From positions 372,001 to 436,000 of the forward strand of contig NZ_JBHUIO010000005.1 of the NCBI RefSeq assembly GCF_042682745.1: a DNA stretch of 64,000 bases, in the 5' to 3' direction. The notes beneath the pieces were generated by a model. It ran no database searches. It saw only the letters and a program-made list of their open reading frames with translations, and had not been told where the DNA came from. How positions within the stretch are numbered: position 1 is the stretch's first letter; each line of letters opens with the position of its first letter. Below, in pieces: positions 57,163 to 64,000 of this stretch. The stretch is from Tumebacillus_A lipolyticus. GTDB taxonomy: Bacteria > Bacillota > Bacilli > Tumebacillales > Tumebacillaceae. The translations under genes were made by a program, and so were the position numbers.

Positions 57163-57190
57163 AGAGCGAATCTAGGATCATCGCTCTTCA
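57160..57190 (+). promoter_or_regulatory. 10-bp hairpin in front of the MFS gene
   Basis: TGAAGAGCGA and TCGCTCTTCA form a perfect stem with an 11-nt loop, 25 nt before the MFS start and without a T tract. It may be an operator or an mRNA structure affecting translation. Confidence 0.4.
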
Positions 57191-57214
57191 GGGAAAGGAA
57201 GGGGAGTCATTCCA

Positions 57215-58414
57215 TTGTGGTCAAACCGCTATGTGCGCACCGTCATCATCTCCCGTGTGCTCTTGCAACTCGGGATCTGGATTCGAAATTTTGCTATTCT
57301 TTTGTATGTGACCGATCTGACGAACAACGATCCGCAATACGTATCGCTGATCTCTGTGGCTGAGTTTGCGCCGATCTTTCTGTTTGCCCTGATCGGCGGA
57401 ACGTTTGCCGACAAATGGAGGCCGAAGCGCACGATGGTCTGGTGTGACCTGCTATCGGCGCTCTCGATCATCCTCGTGCTCGTTGTGCTCGCGTTCGGGT
57501 CCTGGTATGCGCTGCTTTTGGGCACGCTGATTTCTGCATCATTATCGCAATTCTCGCAGCCCTCTGCGTCGAAGCTGTTCAAACAGCACGTGCCTGCCGA
57601 GCAACTGCAGGGCGTCATGGCAATTTTCCAGTCGCTCAACGCAGGTTTCATGGTGATCGGCCCGATTTTCGGCGCATTTATCTATCAGCAATATGGGATC
57701 GAAGTTTCGCTCATCCTCACAGGCGTGATGTTCCTCGGCTCGGCTCTCGTCCTGTCATCCCTGCCCCGCGATGTATCGGCAGTGAATGCGACAGGGACAG
57801 GATCGTTTAAACAGGATCTGATGGAGGGCTTACGGTATATGTGGGCCAACCGCGCCTTGCGCACGGTTGGAACTACCTTTGCTGCCGCCGGACTTGGTGC
57901 CGGACTGATTCAGCCGATGTTTCTGTTCATCGCCATCGAAAATCTCGGTCAGGACAGCCAGTTTTTGCAGTGGTTGCTGATGGTCACCGGTGCCGCGATG
58001 TTCGTCGGGGGTGGTGTCATCTTAAGCATGGCCAACAAGATCAAGCCACATATCCTGCTTGCGATCGGCCTGCTGAGCAGCACCATTTGCACGATCGGGC
58101 TCGGCTGGTCGACCAGCATTGCGCTGACGTTCGCTTTGCAGATCGTGAACGGTTTCTTCACTCCCTGTATTCATGTCGGCATCCAAACGATGATCATGCA
58201 AAACACGGAAGCTGCGTTTATCGGCCGAGTTGGCGGTACGATCACACCGATCTTCATGGGGATGATGGTGGTCGGCATGTCGACTGCAGGCTATCTGAAA
58301 GCGGCCAGCTCATTGTTTACCGTTTTCACTTTGAGTGGTATCTTGTTTTTGCTCGGCATGTTGCTCTTGCTGCCGCTCTTTGAGAAAAAACGCAAAAGCG
58401 AGATCAGCTGTTGA
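57215..58414 (+). CDS. MFS transporter (MdtH/YfiS-like exporter group)
   Basis: A 399-residue major-facilitator protein with about 12 membrane segments. It shows the opening SRVLLQLGIWIRNFAILLY, the motif-A region GGTFADKWRPKRTMVWCDL near residue 61 and a second-half TM start MWANRALRTVGTTFAAAGLG near residue 208. It is typical of drug-type exporters of the MFS_3 group. The TTG start lies behind AAGGAAGGGGAG. An operator-carrying promoter and a possible regulator remnant precede it. Substrate unknown. Confidence 0.85.
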   Translation: MWSNRYVRTVIISRVLLQLGIWIRNFAILLYVTDLTNNDPQYVSLISVAEFAPIFLFALIGGTFADKWRPKRTMVWCDLLSALSIILVLVVLAFGSWYALLLGTLISASLSQFSQPSASKLFKQHVPAEQLQGVMAIFQSLNAGFMVIGPIFGAFIYQQYGIEVSLILTGVMFLGSALVLSSLPRDVSAVNATGTGSFKQDLMEGLRYMWANRALRTVGTTFAAAGLGAGLIQPMFLFIAIENLGQDSQFLQWLLMVTGAAMFVGGGVILSMANKIKPHILLAIGLLSSTICTIGLGWSTSIALTFALQIVNGFFTPCIHVGIQTMIMQNTEAAFIGRVGGTITPIFMGMMVVGMSTAGYLKAASSLFTVFTLSGILFLLGMLLLLPLFEKKRKSEISC

Positions 58415-58444
58415 GCAGATCAGATCGCCTCATACCGTCCTCTT

Positions 58445-58469
58445 CCCCACTTCCGATGCTGGAGTGGGG
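58445..58469 (+). terminator. intrinsic terminator of the MFS gene
   Basis: CCCCACT-T-CC and GG-AGTGGGG pair around 6 nt, followed by ATTGTTTG. It lies 30 nt past the stop. Confidence 0.65.
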
Positions 58470-58617
58470 ATTGTTTGCGATCCGCTTTGTTTTTGTTTGC
58501 GCTATGATAGAATTGATGTAAATGTGAACTGTATTTCCTTCTTGAATCCAATCGCAGGCAACCATATACCAAAGAGGTAACAGATATTTCGATCCAGAGC
58601 AGAGGGAGAGAGCGAAG

Positions 58618-59169
58618 ATGACCATCTATCTTGCGTTGCTACGAGGCATTAATGTCGGTGGAAATAAAAAGATCAAAATGGCCGAGTTGAAACAGATGCT
58701 CGAAGAAATGGGACTCAGCCAGGTGAAAACGTATATTCAGAGCGGCAACGTTCTGTTCGTATCGGATGAGGAAGCCGACTCTCTACAAAAGCGAATCGAA
58801 GAGCGGATCGAACTCACTTTCGGTTTTTCAGCAGCCGTTCTGTTGCGAACTGCTGCCGAGCTGAAAAACGTTCTTGAGCATTGTCCGTTCTCCTTTGAAT
58901 CGCTGGTAGAAGGAGAGAGCATTCACGTTTCCTTTTTATCAGCCGCCCTTTCGCAGGAAGAGATCGACACGCTATCTGCCAGTTCCTTTGCGCCGGACGA
59001 GTTCCAGATCATCGGCAAAGAGGCATACATGTTGCTGCGCCAAAGCATCCTCGACTCCAAGTTGCCGATTCAGCTTCAGAAGATCGTGGGGACGATGACA
59101 GCGCGCAACTGGAAGACTGTGTTGAAGCTCGGCGCATTGGCAGAAACAATTTCCCACTCGAACAAATGA
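58618..59169 (+). CDS. DUF1697 family protein
   Basis: A 183-residue protein opening IYLALLRGINVGGNKKIKMAELKQML, the DUF1697 signature, followed by TYIQSGNVLFVSDEEAD near residue 40 and ending GTMTARNWKTVLKL. The family is widespread in bacteria and has an unknown role. Start behind GAGGGAGAGAG. It is followed 18 nt later by the HNH toxin-like gene on the same strand. Confidence 0.9.
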   Translation: MTIYLALLRGINVGGNKKIKMAELKQMLEEMGLSQVKTYIQSGNVLFVSDEEADSLQKRIEERIELTFGFSAAVLLRTAAELKNVLEHCPFSFESLVEGESIHVSFLSAALSQEEIDTLSASSFAPDEFQIIGKEAYMLLRQSILDSKLPIQLQKIVGTMTARNWKTVLKLGALAETISHSNK

Positions 59170-59187
59170 CGAAGAGGGGGGTTCTAC

Positions 59188-60015
59188 ATGTCAAGGAACC
59201 ATCAGTTGAAGTCGGTTCGCCGCTCGGGAAGGCCGCCCGACCAGAAAAGCTCCGCGCCGAGAGAGGCGATGTCGCCGTCAACTCCGATCCACCCGCTGCT
59301 CCAGTTGCAGAAAGCGATCGGTAATCGCGCCGTGCTGCAATTGCTAGCAACACAGCGAATGTCCAAACAGCAACCACCCATTCAAATGAGAAAAATTTCA
59401 AAACAGGTGGCCTATACCTATTCTGAGCTTCTATTAGACATCATGGATGAGATCATGGAGAGCGAGGGAGAAGTGACAGATTTACATTCAGACCTCTATA
59501 CATTTTACAATGCGCTAGATGATCAGATGGACGAGAAGGATTTCAGCCTATGGGTGCGAGAAATCCTGAATTACTATCCGCTTGCGAATTATCCTGTCTT
59601 GGCCCAATTGAGTGGCGTGGGCAGCCTGACGCATCCATCAGGAATCGCAGATGGCAGAGGGGTTCTCGCCGAAAACATTACGAAGATTCGCCAACATATG
59701 TATCCTTCCGGTTATATTGTAGCGGCCAAACAGATCAAAACGGACACACTCAATCATCGAGCTGTCATCTATAGAAAATTTTGGAATTGTCCGAGTTGCG
59801 GATATAACCGCAGCTGGGATGATATCACGATCGATCACATCATGCCTGTTGCCGAGCATTGGAACCGATATGGACACGATCAGACCAAACAGGATCGGCA
59901 TGACTGGTTTAACGATACGGACAACCATCAGTGCATGTGCCGGAGTTGCAATTCGAGCTTCGGTTCCGGCGGTATCTACTACAGCAGAGTCGTAGGGCCA
60001 AACTTCAGGAATTAG
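59188..60015 (+). CDS. polymorphic-toxin-like protein with C-terminal HNH nuclease
   Basis: A 275-residue protein. Residues 1-30 are basic and Pro/Ser-rich. Residues 35-52 (LLQLQKAIGNRAVLQLL) match the IGNxAV motif found before DUF4157 domains and in effectors of contractile-injection systems. Residues 75-200 form an unassigned helical region. Residues 207-275 form an HNH/McrA-type endonuclease with two zinc-knuckle-like pairs (CPSCG, CMCRSC) and catalytic IDHIMPVAEHWN. There is no signal peptide. GAGGGGGG precedes the ATG. A cytotoxic nuclease delivered by another system is inferred; no injection genes are in the window, and no clear immunity gene follows. Confidence 0.75.
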   Translation: MSRNHQLKSVRRSGRPPDQKSSAPREAMSPSTPIHPLLQLQKAIGNRAVLQLLATQRMSKQQPPIQMRKISKQVAYTYSELLLDIMDEIMESEGEVTDLHSDLYTFYNALDDQMDEKDFSLWVREILNYYPLANYPVLAQLSGVGSLTHPSGIADGRGVLAENITKIRQHMYPSGYIVAAKQIKTDTLNHRAVIYRKFWNCPSCGYNRSWDDITIDHIMPVAEHWNRYGHDQTKQDRHDWFNDTDNHQCMCRSCNSSFGSGGIYYSRVVGPNFRN

Positions 60016-60063
60016 TTGGAATCTTCTTAATCAGTTCTTGATTCCGAAAGAGGAGTGAAGGAA

Positions 60064-60582
60064 ATGTCGGAGAGAGCGACCGCCGCACAGGTTCGCATCG
60101 AACCTTGGGCAGAGAAGAATCTTGGCTTGTTGAGTCTGATGAATGCTCCTGAGATGATGGAACATCTTGGCGGACCGGAAACGGAGGAACAGCTCCGCGA
60201 GCGTCACCAGCTTTATCTTGAAATCGGAAGTCGGGGGACTGGTCAAATGTTCACCATCACCCTGCTTCCCGAGCAGGAAACGGTAGGCAGTGTCGGATAT
60301 TGGGAAAGCGTTTGGCAAGAAGAGACTGTATACGAGATCGGCTGGAGTGTACTGCCGCAGTTCCAGGGCAGAGGAATCGCGACCTTAGCTGTCGCAGCAG
60401 CGATCGATCGCGCCAGAGAAGAGCGGAAGCATAAGCGCCTTCACGCCTTCCCTTCCATCGACAACCCCGCATCGAACGCGATCTGTCGGAAGCTCGACTT
60501 CTCGTTTGTCACCGAATGCGACTTCGAGTACCCGCCGGGGAGCATCATGCGGTGTAATAATTGGTGCCTTGAGCTCAGTTAA
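60064..60582 (+). CDS. GNAT N-acetyltransferase
   Basis: A 172-residue GNAT protein with VRIEPWAEKNLGLLSLMNAPEMMEHLGG at the N-terminus, YEIGWSVLPQFQGRGIATLAVAAA (motif A) near residues 93-116 and NPASNAICRKLDF (motif B) near residue 139. ATG 60064 lies behind GAGGAGTGAAGGAA. It starts 48 nt after the toxin-like gene; co-transcription is possible, but an immunity role is not suggested by its sequence. Confidence 0.85.
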   Translation: MSERATAAQVRIEPWAEKNLGLLSLMNAPEMMEHLGGPETEEQLRERHQLYLEIGSRGTGQMFTITLLPEQETVGSVGYWESVWQEETVYEIGWSVLPQFQGRGIATLAVAAAIDRAREERKHKRLHAFPSIDNPASNAICRKLDFSFVTECDFEYPPGSIMRCNNWCLELS

Positions 60583-60753
60583 ACCTTGTCGGTCGGATAT
60601 AAGCGTTTCTGGAAATCGAATTCTGGATTACAGCTGTTTCGAAACGATAGTCTATCATGGAGCGAATCGGCATGACAAGGGAAGATATCTTCAAGGAAGA
60701 ACTCTATTGGCAAAACTGCTGGACTGACCAATTCTATTTTTCAATTCTCGAAA

Positions 60754-60777
60754 AGGAGTTCTTTCAAAAAAACTCCA
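60754..60777 (+). terminator. weak hairpin after the GNAT gene
   Basis: GGAGTT and AACTCC pair (6 bp) around a 12-nt loop containing CTTTCAAAAA. No T tract follows. It lies 170 nt past the GNAT stop. Confidence 0.3.
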
Positions 60778-60810
60778 CCTCCGTGAGAGCGTACTCATCA
60801 TTCACAGAAA

Positions 60811-60838
60811 AATGCCCCCAGATTTATCTAGGGGCATT
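60811..60838 (-). terminator. intrinsic terminator of the EamA unit
   Basis: AATGCCCC and GGGGCATT pair with a 12-nt loop and are followed on the minus strand by TTTTCTG. It lies 138 nt past the EamA stop, so the transcript has a long 3' part. Confidence 0.75.
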
Positions 60839-60938
60839 CACTCGTTGTCGAACAATCGGTGATTTGGCTTATCCTCACTTCATATTCCATCTCCTTCAGA
60901 CCTTTCGCATCCGACTCTGGTGTAAATCGACCATCCAC
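60828..60938 (-). CDS. possible cryptic small ORF after the EamA gene
   Basis: A frame open from 61022 to a TAG at 60828 reads like real protein: SEVKRVVVSENDEQVDGRFT and then KGLKEMEYEVRISQ. It ends exactly in the terminator. The first possible start codon is a GTG at 60938 without a ribosome site. It could be coding with an unusual start or frameshifted. Kept as a low-confidence call; no family recognised. Confidence 0.25.
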   Translation of the reverse strand: MDGRFTPESDAKGLKEMEYEVRISQITDCSTTSECP

Positions 60939-60975
60939 TTGCTCATCGTTTTCCGAAACAACAACTCGCTTGACT

Positions 60976-61890
60976 TCACTGTTGTAGGGTTGTCTTTTTC
61001 CCCGCCAATTGTCGCAAGCTATTCATGTTGACCAAGATGATCCCGAAGATAATCAAGATGCCCCCGATCACCGACAAGAAGGAAAGCGGCTCATCGTAAA
61101 GCATCATTCCTAATATCAGGGCAATCAATGGTGAAATATAGAGCCAAGTAGTCGGAAACACAGGGTTGGTTTTCGCGACCAGCCAGTAGAAGATCGTATG
61201 TCCCATCATCGAGCCGACGACCATCAGGTACAACAGCGATAGGATCGCATTAGGAGCCAGCAGGGATGTTAGTTGAACGTCTTCCGTAAGCAGCGACAAA
61301 ATGAGCAACATTCCTCCGCCATACATCATCTGCACGGCGTTTAAAGCGATGGGAGATGTATCTTCAAATCGTTGGATGACACGTCGTGAATATATAGCAC
61401 CAGCAGAATATCCAACTAGGCCGATCAAGATCGCAATGCAGCCGAGTATCCAAAGCGTGCTAATCGAGATGGTGATGCCGGGTAAGAGCAGCAAGATGAC
61501 ACCAACAGACCCGACGATGCAGCCGCTCCAATCGGTGATCGATAGCTTTTGACGAGAAATCCTAGACTGAATCAGCAAGATCATCAGCGGCGCTGGTGCC
61601 GATAGAACAGCTGCGACCCCTGAGCTCAAATACTGTTCTGCCCAATACAAAGTTGCAAACACGCCGAAAGTCATTCCCGCTCCAATCAAGAACATCTCTT
61701 TTCTGAACAGGAGCGATAGCCTCACCTTGCGCTTCCCTAGCATCATCCAGAAAAACAGGATGCTGCCGGCGAGAAGAAAGCGAATCCCCGCGGAGAACAA
61801 GGGTGGTGCCCCTGCATCGATCCCAATTTTGATCACCAAATAAGTCGTCCCGAAGATCAGACTCATCAGCAGATAATTGACTAGTACCAT
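60976..61890 (-). CDS. EamA/DMT-family transporter
   Basis: A 304-residue drug/metabolite transporter with ten membrane segments in two EamA repeats (about 5-140 and 150-290). It shows LIFGTTYLVIKIGIDAGAPPLFSAGIRF at the start of repeat 1, and ILGCIAILIGLVGYSAGAIYSRRV and PLIALILGMMLYDEP in repeat 2. The ATG follows GAGGAGG. It is divergent from a MocR regulator 112 bp away, which probably controls it. Likely an amino-acid or metabolite exporter. Confidence 0.88.
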   Translation of the reverse strand: MVLVNYLLMSLIFGTTYLVIKIGIDAGAPPLFSAGIRFLLAGSILFFWMMLGKRKVRLSLLFRKEMFLIGAGMTFGVFATLYWAEQYLSSGVAAVLSAPAPLMILLIQSRISRQKLSITDWSGCIVGSVGVILLLLPGITISISTLWILGCIAILIGLVGYSAGAIYSRRVIQRFEDTSPIALNAVQMMYGGGMLLILSLLTEDVQLTSLLAPNAILSLLYLMVVGSMMGHTIFYWLVAKTNPVFPTTWLYISPLIALILGMMLYDEPLSFLSVIGGILIIFGIILVNMNSLRQLAGKKTTLQQ

Positions 61891-62002
61891 TTCGATTCCT
61901 CCTCGCCTCCATCGTAAGCGAGAAGCAATAGAACAGTTTGGAGCTGACAGAACAGATTTCGAACCGATCCGCTATACTAGTCGGTAAGGAGGCGGGGTCT
62001 AC
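61891..62002. promoter_or_regulatory. divergent promoter region EamA/MocR
   Basis: A 112-bp interval between divergent starts. TATACT (61974..61979) is a -10-like element for the MocR gene; the AAGGAGG ribosome site lies behind it. No clear direct repeats typical of MocR sites could be made out by eye. Confidence 0.4.
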
Positions 62003-63445
62003 ATGAAGCGAAATGCGCTCTCAAATGTGCATTCGGATAAGCTTTTTGAACAGGTGTACGACTATCTTTTGGAACGGATCACGCGCGGAGAATGGAGGGC
62101 GCACGAGAAGCTACCCTCGATTCGAACTCTGGCGATCGAACTAAATGTGCATCGGCTAACCGTCTTTAAAGCTTATCAAATGCTGAAACAGAATCGAAAA
62201 GTGTATGTGAAGGAAAAATCGGGATACTACGTCCTCCCCAACAACATGTTGCCGCTCGATTCCCAGCATGACCCGATCGTTTCAGCCTATGTACAGGAAA
62301 GCTCCCTCTCCGAAATTCATCAGGTGAAGGCTGTCTATCAATTTTCCATAGCGCTGCTCGATCCGCATCTATTGCCCAATCAATTTTTTTCCGAATACGT
62401 GAAGAGAGTGTTCGATCTGTATCCAAAAGTGCTGGGAACCTACTCGACCATTCAGGGAGATCGAGAACTGCGAGAGGCGCTCTGTCACTATTTTACGAAG
62501 CGCTATCACTTCTACCTGTCTGCGGATGAATTGTTGATCACATCCGGCTCCCAAGAGGCGATCGATCTGATCGCCAGAGTTCTGATCAAACCGAGAGATG
62601 CAGTCCTGCTGGAACGACCAACTTACAGCCCGGCGATCGATGTGTTCAGACGACAAGGGGCGAACATCATCCCGATCGAGATTCATCCGCACGGCTACGA
62701 TTTGGATCGGGTAGAAATGCTGATGCAACAATATAAACCTCGCCTCTTCTATCTCAATCCGACCTTCCACAATCCAACAGGCTTCGTCGTTCCGGCTGAG
62801 CAGCGAAAGCGACTGGTGGAGATCGCGCATAAATACAAGTGTGTGCTGGTCGAGGATGACCCCTGCCCAGATATCTATTTTGAAGAAAAACCGCCGCTGC
62901 CGCTTTTCTCCTATGATACAGCTGGCTATGTGATCTATATTCGCAGCTTCAGCAAATACATCGCGCCAGGTCTGAGCATCGCCATGATAGCTTGCCACCC
63001 CTCGTTCATGAGCTATCTCATCAGGGCAAAATCGTTGTCAGACAGTGGGACACCATTGTTAAACCAAAAGATCTTTTTGCATTATTTCTTCTGTGAACGG
63101 ATGCAGAAGCATTTGGCCAAACTCCGAATCGCACTGGCGATTCGGAGAGACATCATGGAACAGGAGCTATCTGTCACCGATTGGAAATGGTCGAGCCCGA
63201 CAGGTGGATTTAATCTGTGGATTCGGCTGCCCGAGTCGACTCCGATGGAAAGTCTGCTCAGCAAAAGCATCGAGCAGTCGATCACCTTTGTGCCCGGCTC
63301 CATCTTCGATCCGCAGAGGGAGTTCAAATCGTGGATTCGAATGAGCTATTCCTTCCTGAATGAACAACAATTGCGAGAAGGCTTAAAACGGCTTGTCCAC
63401 CTGTCCCGCACGTTGCATCCGGAAGGGAATCCGTCCGGCGATTGA
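62003..63445 (+). CDS. MocR-type GntR/aminotransferase regulator
   Basis: A 480-residue fusion of an N-terminal GntR winged helix (about 10-75: EQVYDYLLERITRGEWRAHEKLPSIRTLA, then NVHRLTVFKAYQML) and a class I aminotransferase domain (110-470). The PLP-site region ITSGSQEAIDLIARVLIKPRDA lies near residue 177 and FYLNPTFHNPTGF near residue 248. The Schiff-base Lys lies in SFSKYIAPGLSI near residue 317. MocR proteins use PLP to sense metabolites; the divergent EamA transporter is the likely target. The ATG follows AAGGAGG. Confidence 0.9.
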   Translation: MKRNALSNVHSDKLFEQVYDYLLERITRGEWRAHEKLPSIRTLAIELNVHRLTVFKAYQMLKQNRKVYVKEKSGYYVLPNNMLPLDSQHDPIVSAYVQESSLSEIHQVKAVYQFSIALLDPHLLPNQFFSEYVKRVFDLYPKVLGTYSTIQGDRELREALCHYFTKRYHFYLSADELLITSGSQEAIDLIARVLIKPRDAVLLERPTYSPAIDVFRRQGANIIPIEIHPHGYDLDRVEMLMQQYKPRLFYLNPTFHNPTGFVVPAEQRKRLVEIAHKYKCVLVEDDPCPDIYFEEKPPLPLFSYDTAGYVIYIRSFSKYIAPGLSIAMIACHPSFMSYLIRAKSLSDSGTPLLNQKIFLHYFFCERMQKHLAKLRIALAIRRDIMEQELSVTDWKWSSPTGGFNLWIRLPESTPMESLLSKSIEQSITFVPGSIFDPQREFKSWIRMSYSFLNEQQLREGLKRLVHLSRTLHPEGNPSGD

Positions 63446-63473
63446 AGGAAGCACCCTACAGTCTCCCTTCAAT
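63441..63473 (+). terminator. intrinsic terminator of the MocR gene
   Basis: ATTGAAGG and CCTTCAAT form a perfect 8-bp stem with a 17-nt loop that covers the stop codon, followed by TTTG. Confidence 0.6.
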
Positions 63474-63562
63474 TTTGCCGCCTTTTGTGAGAGGAACCAT
63501 GTTGTCTATATCGAACGTTTAGATAACGTTTGCCTACCCCTACAGATCGAGGTGTCTTTGCG

Positions 63563-64000
63563 ATGGAACCAAACTTACGTTACACGATGTGTTTTCTTAG
63601 GAGCGAGGATCGTGTCCTTCTATTGAACCGAGAAGCGCCTCCCAACATGGGCCTTTGGGTCGGCCCAGGAGGTAAGCTCGAAGCTGGGGAGACCGCGCTC
63701 GATTGCGCCAGAAGAGAATTTTTAGAGGAGACCGATATCGATCTCCCAAATGCACGATTTGCGGGCATCGTTACTTGGGATACTGAGACTGGATGTTCGG
63801 GGATGTATCTGTTCGTCGCTGATGCTCCTGCAGAATTTGAATATCACACACCGCGAATAACGGATGAAGGCATTCTGGAATGGAAGGAAATTGCGTGGAT
63901 TTTGCACCCTGAGAATTGCGGAATCCCACCGCACGAAAAACATTTTTTGAAGGCGGCATTGGAGGATCCCACGACGTACGAACATCATTACGTATTCCGC
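63563..64000 (+). CDS. Nudix hydrolase, 3' end outside the window (partial)
   Basis: ATG 63563 behind GAGGTG opens a frame that is still open at the window end (146 codons). It opens MEPNLRYTMCFLRSEDRVLLLNR and has WVGPGGKLEAGE then REFLEETDID, matching the Nudix box G-x5-E-x7-RE-U-x-EE with the usual last Gly replaced by Asp. The C-terminal ILEWKEIAWIL and HEKHFLKAAL fit MutT/YvcI-like enzymes of about 155 residues. It probably hydrolyses (d)NTPs or NDP-linked compounds. Little of the C-terminus is missing. Confidence 0.87.
   Translation, partial: MEPNLRYTMCFLRSEDRVLLLNREAPPNMGLWVGPGGKLEAGETALDCARREFLEETDIDLPNARFAGIVTWDTETGCSGMYLFVADAPAEFEYHTPRITDEGILEWKEIAWILHPENCGIPPHEKHFLKAALEDPTTYEHHYVFR

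Larger units (their letters stand above)
56511..57214. other. interval with a promoter, operator-like dyad and a decayed reading frame
   Basis: About 700 bases between the membrane-protein gene and the MFS gene. It holds the promoter/dyad at 56842..56876, a questionable 77-codon frame at 56929..57162, and a 10-bp hairpin at 57160..57190. The first 330 bases contain nothing recognisable. Confidence 0.5.

Overview
The window is a stretch of a Bacillales (Firmicutes) chromosome. The supporting features are AAGGAGG-type ribosome sites, frequent GTG and TTG starts, short U-tailed terminators, a des-desK-desR cold-membrane module, gatCAB, DUF3298 and YmaF-type proteins, an XRE/TPR (RRNPP-type) regulator with its own small exported peptide, and an ECF41 sigma factor. 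Menaquinone genes of the futalosine route (mqnB, mqnD) and moderate GC suggest an Alicyclobacillaceae/Tumebacillus-like organism. That placement is an inference, not a database result.

1-12 kb (mostly core or metabolic). Several small operons: GNAT, DUF72, VOC protein and LMW tyrosine phosphatase; mqnB-mqnD; a BlaI/BlaR1-type sensor pair behind a promoter with two TACA-N2-TGTA boxes; a FAD oxidoreductase followed by an ECF41 sigma factor, with an ECF41-like promoter upstream; a small FAD oxidoreductase; and wrbA. A methyltransferase at 12.5-13.3 kb is broken by a frameshift.

13-24 kb (accessory, locally AT-rich). A FlaR-like P-loop kinase, VOC and GNAT proteins, and a 926-residue SF1 helicase with a C-terminal nuclease-like domain. 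These are followed by two XRE/TPR regulators. The second regulator overlaps by one base a 76-residue exported peptide that carries two tandem 14-residue repeats around GPGPM. I consider this regulator/peptide pair the best candidate for an undescribed system in the window.

23.7-38 kb. The des-desK-desR membrane-fluidity module has a perfect palindrome upstream. Next comes a 3-kb island, an SDR-alpha/beta hydrolase fusion with a TetR regulator sharing an operator, bracketed by two 49-bp copies of a tRNA-Ala core. The two halves of one original tRNA gene appear to lie at opposite ends of it. After an FGE-like protein, GNAT, membrane and hydrolase genes comes a ribosome-protection block: an Lsa-like ABC-F protein with an elaborate transcription attenuator in its leader, and a Cfr-like 23S rRNA A2503 methyltransferase.

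38-64 kb. Core translation genes (rlmD, a cyclodeaminase-like gene, a lipid kinase, gatB-gatA-gatC) and two corrinoid genes (cobA, bluB) are followed by scattered small-domain genes (YciI, hydrolase, GNAT, DUF3298, GyrI-like, DUF1761, SRPBCC, YmaF, VOC). Then come an XRE/membrane-protein pair, an MFS exporter, DUF1697, a polymorphic-toxin-like HNH nuclease, an EamA exporter divergent from a MocR regulator, and a Nudix hydrolase cut by the window end. No insertion sequence, prophage block or CRISPR array was recognised.
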